Part shown: piece after piece, positions 13,911 to 16,617 of the stretch
How positions within the stretch are numbered: the first letter of the stretch is position 1
Layout: each line of letters begins with the position of its first letter
The notes under the pieces: model-generated
Told to the model about the DNA's origin: nothing
The model's input: only the letters and a program-made list of their open reading frames with translations
The model's database searches: none
Source of the DNA: Clostridiales bacterium
GTDB taxonomy: Bacteria; Bacillota; Clostridia; Christensenellales; Borkfalkiaceae
Reading direction: 5' to 3'
Length of the DNA: 16,617 nucleotides
Assembly: GCA_021635425.1 (NCBI GenBank)
Contig: JAJWOJ010000013.1
Coordinates: forward strand, 1-16,617
Position numbers and translations under genes: made by a program

Positions 13911-14537
13911 ATGGCTAAATATACAGACGCAAAGTGCCGCTTGTGCAGACGCGAAGGCGGTAAGTTATTCTTAAAAGGCGACAAATGCTACAAAACTTCT
14001 TGTCCTTTCGAAAGAAGACCCGTAGCTCCCGGACAGCACGGAGCAGACAGAAAGAAGGTTTCGGAATACGGACTTCAGCTTCGTGAAAAACAGAAGGCAA
14101 AGAGAATTTACGGCATACTCGAATCCCAGTTCGGAGATTATTACGAGAAAGCCGACAGAATGAAAGGTATCACGGGTGAAAATATGCTTATTCTTCTCGA
14201 GAGAAGGCTTGACAACGTGGTATACAGAATGGGAATCGCGGTTTCGAGAAGCCAGGCGCGTCAGCTCGTAACTCACGCACACTTCAACGTAAACGGCAGA
14301 CCCGTTGACATAGCATCCTTCCAGGTTAAGGTCGGAGACGTTATTTCCGTTAAAGAAGGAAAGAAATCTTCTCCTTATTTCGAGGCTTTAAAAAACTCTG
14401 CAAAGAGTTCCAAAATGCCCAAGTGGCTTGACTTCGACACTGAAAAGTTAGAAGGAAAAATTCTTGCACTTCCGACGAGAGAGGATATTGATTCGCAGAT
14501 TAACGAACAGATGATTGTCGAGTTGTATTCTAAGTAA
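13911..14537 (+). CDS. rpsD: 30S ribosomal protein S4 (uS4), zinc-type
   Basis: A primary 16S rRNA binder that nucleates small-subunit assembly and affects fidelity. It has 208 residues, normal. Four N-terminal cysteines (C9-x2-C12, C26-x4-C31) mark the zinc-binding variant, and the S4 RNA-binding domain spans about 98-160 (MGIAVSRSQARQLVTHAHFN onward). S4 regulates ribosomal protein operons in E. coli (alpha) and B. subtilis (rpsD); here it sits inside the alpha block, unlike B. subtilis, where rpsD is alone. Confidence 0.98.
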   Translation: MAKYTDAKCRLCRREGGKLFLKGDKCYKTSCPFERRPVAPGQHGADRKKVSEYGLQLREKQKAKRIYGILESQFGDYYEKADRMKGITGENMLILLERRLDNVVYRMGIAVSRSQARQLVTHAHFNVNGRPVDIASFQVKVGDVISVKEGKKSSPYFEALKNSAKSSKMPKWLDFDTEKLEGKILALPTREDIDSQINEQMIVELYSK

Positions 14538-14538
14538 T

Positions 14539-14569
14539 ATATACCATAATAAATAATCAGGAGGTATAT
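14539..14569 (+). promoter_or_regulatory. Inverted repeat overlapping the rpoA ribosome binding site
   Basis: ATATACC (14539-14545) can pair with GGTATAT (14563-14569) around a 17-base loop. The right arm takes the last two Gs of the AGGAGG site (14559-14564) before rpoA, so folding could partly hide the site. The stem is mostly A-U, so its stability is modest. Confidence 0.35.
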
Positions 14570-14575
14570 TTTTCT

Positions 14576-15523
14576 ATGATGGAAATAGAAACGCCCAAGA
14601 TAGTGACTGTAGAAAGCGATGACAGAACATATGCGAAGATAGTTGCCGAACCCCTTGAAAAGGGTTTCGGCTTAACCCTCGGAAACGCACTCAGAAGAAC
14701 GCTTTTATCGTCTCTTCCGGGAGCGGCGGCGCAGGGTATCAAGTTCGCAAACGGCATTGTCAAACATGAGTTTTCCACAGTGCCCGGAGTGAAAGAAGAC
14801 GTTACCGAAATAATATTGAATATTAAGGGCATAGCGTTTAAAACCACCAGCACGGCTTCCGATTTCAAGAAAGTATTAAGGCTTTATAAGACGGGTCCCG
14901 CAATAGTAGTTGCAGGCGACATCGCGTCGGATATGGAAGTAGAAGTACTCAACAAGGATGCGTATATCTGTACGCTCGACAAAGGCGCCGTACTCGATAT
15001 GGAAATCACCGTCGGCAGAGACAGAGGTTATAAAGGCGCAGAACACAACAAGACGGAAGAAATCGATTATATTCCTATCGATTCCATTTATACGCCTGTT
15101 AAAAAAGTCAGTTACAACGTGGAAAGCACGCGTGTCGGACAGAATACCGACTATGACAAACTGACGCTCGAAGTGTGGACGAACGGAGCATTTTCGGGTA
15201 AAGAAATAATAAGTCTCGCGGCTAAAATTTTAGGCGAGCATATCCAGCTTTTCGCGCTCAGCACCGTTATGAGCGGACCTATCGTAGTTCCCGCAAAGCA
15301 GGACGATATGATGACGATAAGAAACATGAGCATAGAAGAGATGGATCTTTCCGTGCGTTCCTACAATTGCTTGAAGAGAGCAAACATCCACACCGTAGAC
15401 GATTTGACGAAAAAGACGGAAGACGACATGCTTAAGGTGAGAAACCTCGGCAAGAAGTCTTTAGACGAGGTAATCTATAAATTAGGCACCTACGGTTTAT
15501 CATTAAAAGAAAAGGAGGACTAA
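14576..15523 (+). CDS. rpoA: DNA-directed RNA polymerase subunit alpha
   Basis: The dimerising scaffold of RNA polymerase, whose C-terminal domain binds UP elements and activators. It has 315 residues, normal (B. subtilis 314). The N-terminal assembly domain includes GFGLTLGNALRRTLLSSLPG (30-49). The flexible linker around 235-250 is followed by the C-terminal domain with LSVRSYNCLKRANI (258-271), containing R261, N264 and C265, and NLGKKSLDEV (290-299), the DNA-contacting surface. The first of two adjacent ATGs (14576) is preferred because the AGGAGG site ends 11 bases before it. It lies in its usual place between rpsD and rplQ. Confidence 0.98.
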   Translation: MMEIETPKIVTVESDDRTYAKIVAEPLEKGFGLTLGNALRRTLLSSLPGAAAQGIKFANGIVKHEFSTVPGVKEDVTEIILNIKGIAFKTTSTASDFKKVLRLYKTGPAIVVAGDIASDMEVEVLNKDAYICTLDKGAVLDMEITVGRDRGYKGAEHNKTEEIDYIPIDSIYTPVKKVSYNVESTRVGQNTDYDKLTLEVWTNGAFSGKEIISLAAKILGEHIQLFALSTVMSGPIVVPAKQDDMMTIRNMSIEEMDLSVRSYNCLKRANIHTVDDLTKKTEDDMLKVRNLGKKSLDEVIYKLGTYGLSLKEKED

Positions 15524-15527
15524 AGAA

Positions 15528-16064
15528 ATGCCAAGAAAATTAGGTATGACAACCACGCAGAGAAAAGCGGTATTAAGAAATCAAGCGTCGAACCTTTTGT
15601 GGTATGGCAGAATCGAAACTACTCTCGGCAGAGCTAAAGAACTCAGACCGTATGTAGAAAAGATTATCACTCTTGCCGTCAACAGCTATGAAGACGTTGT
15701 AGAGACTACCGTTACAACCAAAGATAAGAAAGGTAAGGACGTTACCGCTAAAGTTCTGAAGGACGGAGGCAAGAAACTTGCCGCAAGAAGAAAGATCATG
15801 GCTTTGACCTATGACATTCAGGAGCAGAGAGGTAAAGACGTTACCAAAAATGCAGACGGAGAGGTTAAAGTTACGAGAGAATCCATAAAGGATTTCAAGG
15901 CGAGAACGGCAGGCGTTAAGCATCCGCTCGTCGAGAAGATATTCAACGATATCGCTCCCGAATATGCTCAGTCCGGAAGAAAGGGCGGTTATACGAGAAT
16001 TTATCAGCTCGGCATGAGAAGAGGCGACGCCGCAGACGTTGCCATCATCGAGCTTGTTAAATAA
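15528..16064 (+). CDS. rplQ: 50S ribosomal protein L17 (bL17) with internal insertions
   Basis: A large-subunit protein near the exit tunnel. The N-terminus RKLGMTTTQRKAVLRNQASN (3-22), the RIETTLGRAKELRPYVEKII segment (28-47), and the C-terminus GGYTRIYQLGMRRGDAADVA (153-172) are unmistakable. It has 178 residues against about 115-130 in most bacteria. The excess lies in the middle, as two inserts flanking the conserved LAARRKI (84-90): about residues 52-83 and 97-130. Both are charged and contain a repeated GKDVT motif (69-73 and 102-106). It starts 4 bases after rpoA with AAGGAGG at the rpoA end, and is the last gene of the operon. Confidence 0.96.
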   Translation: MPRKLGMTTTQRKAVLRNQASNLLWYGRIETTLGRAKELRPYVEKIITLAVNSYEDVVETTVTTKDKKGKDVTAKVLKDGGKKLAARRKIMALTYDIQEQRGKDVTKNADGEVKVTRESIKDFKARTAGVKHPLVEKIFNDIAPEYAQSGRKGGYTRIYQLGMRRGDAADVAIIELVK

Positions 16065-16080
16065 TCGATAATCGGCTTTA

Positions 16081-16104
16081 AACCGATTTTAGTCACAATC
16101 GGTT
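16081..16104 (+). terminator. First hairpin after rplQ, weak terminator or 3' stabiliser
   Basis: AACCGATT (16081-16088) pairs perfectly with AATCGGTT (16097-16104) around an 8-base loop, followed by AGATTTTCTT, a poor T-tract. A competing hairpin shares its left arm: AATCGG (16070-16075) with CCGATT (16083-16088). Both sit right after the rplQ stop, so either could give partial termination or protect the 3' end. Confidence 0.5.
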
Positions 16105-16120
16105 AGATTTTCTTATGTAA

Positions 16121-16147
16121 TGTTCCGAAGGCGCGTCCGACGGAATA
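16121..16147 (+). other. Second hairpin in the rplQ 3' region
   Basis: TGTTCCG (16121-16127) pairs with CGGAATA (16141-16147), seven base pairs including one G-U, with a 13-base loop. No T-tract follows. It lies between the first hairpin and the main terminator and may only be an incidental fold. Confidence 0.35.
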
Positions 16148-16167
16148 AAACTACATATGATATGACG

Positions 16168-16193
16168 AAGGGTTCTTTAAACGAACCCTTTTT
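16168..16193 (+). terminator. Intrinsic terminator of the S10-spc-alpha operon
   Basis: AAGGGTTC (16168-16175) pairs perfectly with GAACCCTT (16183-16190) around the loop TTTAAAC, and the stem runs into a T-tract (16189-16193). The T-tract on the plus strand matches the direction of the operon. It is about 100 bases after the rplQ stop. Confidence 0.8.
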
Positions 16194-16208
16194 GTCGTAC
16201 AAAATTTT

Positions 16209-16256
16209 CGGGCGGGGAAAGCGAATAACCGTTATACCGTGCTTTTATCCCTCCCG
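16209..16256. repeat. Imperfect long inverted repeat downstream of the operon terminator
   Basis: CGGGCGGG (16209-16216) pairs with CCCTCCCG (16249-16256), one mismatch in eight, and AAAGC (16218-16222) pairs with GCTTT (16041-equivalent arm at 16241-16245), giving a ~12-bp interrupted stem around a loop with two ACCGT copies. Read on the minus strand, the arm at 16209-16216 is followed by AAAATTTT, a poor terminator tail. A terminator, a small structured RNA, or a fold of no function are all possible. Confidence 0.35.
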
Positions 16257-16491
16257 ATAGTATCTGCATCGTTTTATATACCGCCGTCGGGCAGGAAAGT
16301 CTATACGCTTAAACCCCATATATGATGCCGTTGAAAAACGAAATATCATGCCGTCTCTAGCGTAGAATAAGAAAAACTTGTCGAAAAGGATAATTTTTTT
16401 TATCGCAAGAAAAAAAAGAGAGCGAGTAACGACAAAAAGTGCCGATAATCGACTTATAGGCGGACTTATTTTCTTTTTTGTATTTTTCGGG

Positions 16492-16520
16492 TAGACAGGA
16501 CAGAAAAAATTTAGTACAAT
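16492..16520 (+). promoter_or_regulatory. Putative promoter for a gene beyond the window
   Basis: TAGACA (16492-16497) and TACAAT (16515-16520) each differ by one base from the housekeeping hexamers and are spaced by exactly 17 bases. Expected start is near 16527. No plus-strand gene begins before the window ends, so the target and leader length are unknown. Confidence 0.5.
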
Positions 16521-16554
16521 CAAAGGCAAAAATGCTTAAAAATTGTTGATTGTA
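16515..16554. repeat. 8-bp inverted repeat over the -10 of the outgoing promoter
   Basis: TACAATCA (16515-16522) and TGATTGTA (16547-16554) are perfect inverted copies separated by 24 bases. The left arm coincides with the putative -10 hexamer. It could be a regulator binding site or an early hairpin in the transcript; chance is also possible in A/T-rich DNA. Confidence 0.35.
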
Positions 16555-16617
16555 TTGTTAAAAATATCTGAATTGAGTGGTATCTGCGAAAAAAACAGTC
16601 GGAAAATTTTATAAAAA

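Larger units (their letters stand above)
16194..16617. other. Downstream intergenic region, no convincing gene
   Basis: No reading frame here has a ribosome binding site or recognisable protein. A minus-strand frame of ~94 codons (16245-16529) starts with TTG, lacks a binding site, and looks random. The region contains a folded element (16209-16256), a plausible outgoing promoter (16492-16520), and A/T-rich tracts. It is probably the space between the operon and the next gene to the right. Confidence 0.6.

Noticed and set aside
16245..16529. Minus-strand 94-codon frame in the downstream spacer
   Set aside because: It starts with TTG without a ribosome binding site, is rich in Phe/Lys/Arg as expected from A/T-rich DNA, and has no recognisable domain.
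1..16617. CRISPR arrays, transposases, tRNA or rRNA genes, phage or defence genes
   Set aside because: None was seen. Apart from the spacers and the upstream fragment, every kilobase is occupied by conserved translation, secretion or housekeeping genes.

Overview
The window is a bacterial S10–spc–alpha ribosomal protein supercluster. It is read entirely on the plus strand, from an upstream promoter to an intrinsic terminator at about 16168-16193. I recognise thirty-one complete genes; the first ~90 bases hold the tail of an unrelated, unidentified gene. The gene order (rpsD inside the alpha block, secY-adk-map-infA-rpmJ in the middle), the zinc-type S14, S4 and L36, a GGAGG-type ribosome binding site before almost every gene, heavy use of AGA arginine codons, and an A/T-rich TTGACA/TATGAT promoter point to a low-to-mid GC Bacillota lineage. 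A member of the Clostridia, possibly an uncultured gut-type lineage, is my inference; the sequence alone does not fix the genus.

Layout: 1-92 end of an upstream CDS. 93-490 is a promoter (202-230) followed by a ~250-nt untranslated leader with strong hairpins and an intrinsic terminator (391-425) before the first start codon, which suggests transcription attenuation of the whole supercluster. 491-5589 is the S10 block: rpsJ, rplC, rplD, rplW, rplB, rpsS, rplV, rpsC, rplP, rpmC, rpsQ. 5608-11156 is the spc block: rplN, rplX, rplE, rpsN, rpsH, rplF, rplR, rpsE, rpmD, rplO, secY. 11158-12520 holds adk and map. 12654-16064 is the infA/alpha block: infA (GTG start), rpmJ, rpsM, rpsK, rpsD, rpoA, rplQ. 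16065-16193 is a 3' region with tandem hairpins ending in a terminator. 16194-16617 has no convincing gene, but carries a plausible promoter pointing out of the window.

The genes together supply most core proteins of both ribosomal subunits, translation initiation factor 1, the RNA polymerase alpha subunit, the SecY translocon channel, methionine aminopeptidase for N-terminal processing of new proteins, and adenylate kinase for nucleotide balance.

Nothing here looks like a new defence or mobile system. The points worth a second look are the leader attenuator, four ribosomal proteins with lineage-specific additions (L17 internal insertions, L24 zinc ribbon plus an Ala/Lys tail, L5 and L22 N-terminal extensions), a one-residue change in the L36 zinc site, the gap before infA with GNRA-capped hairpins, and the structured 3' flank.
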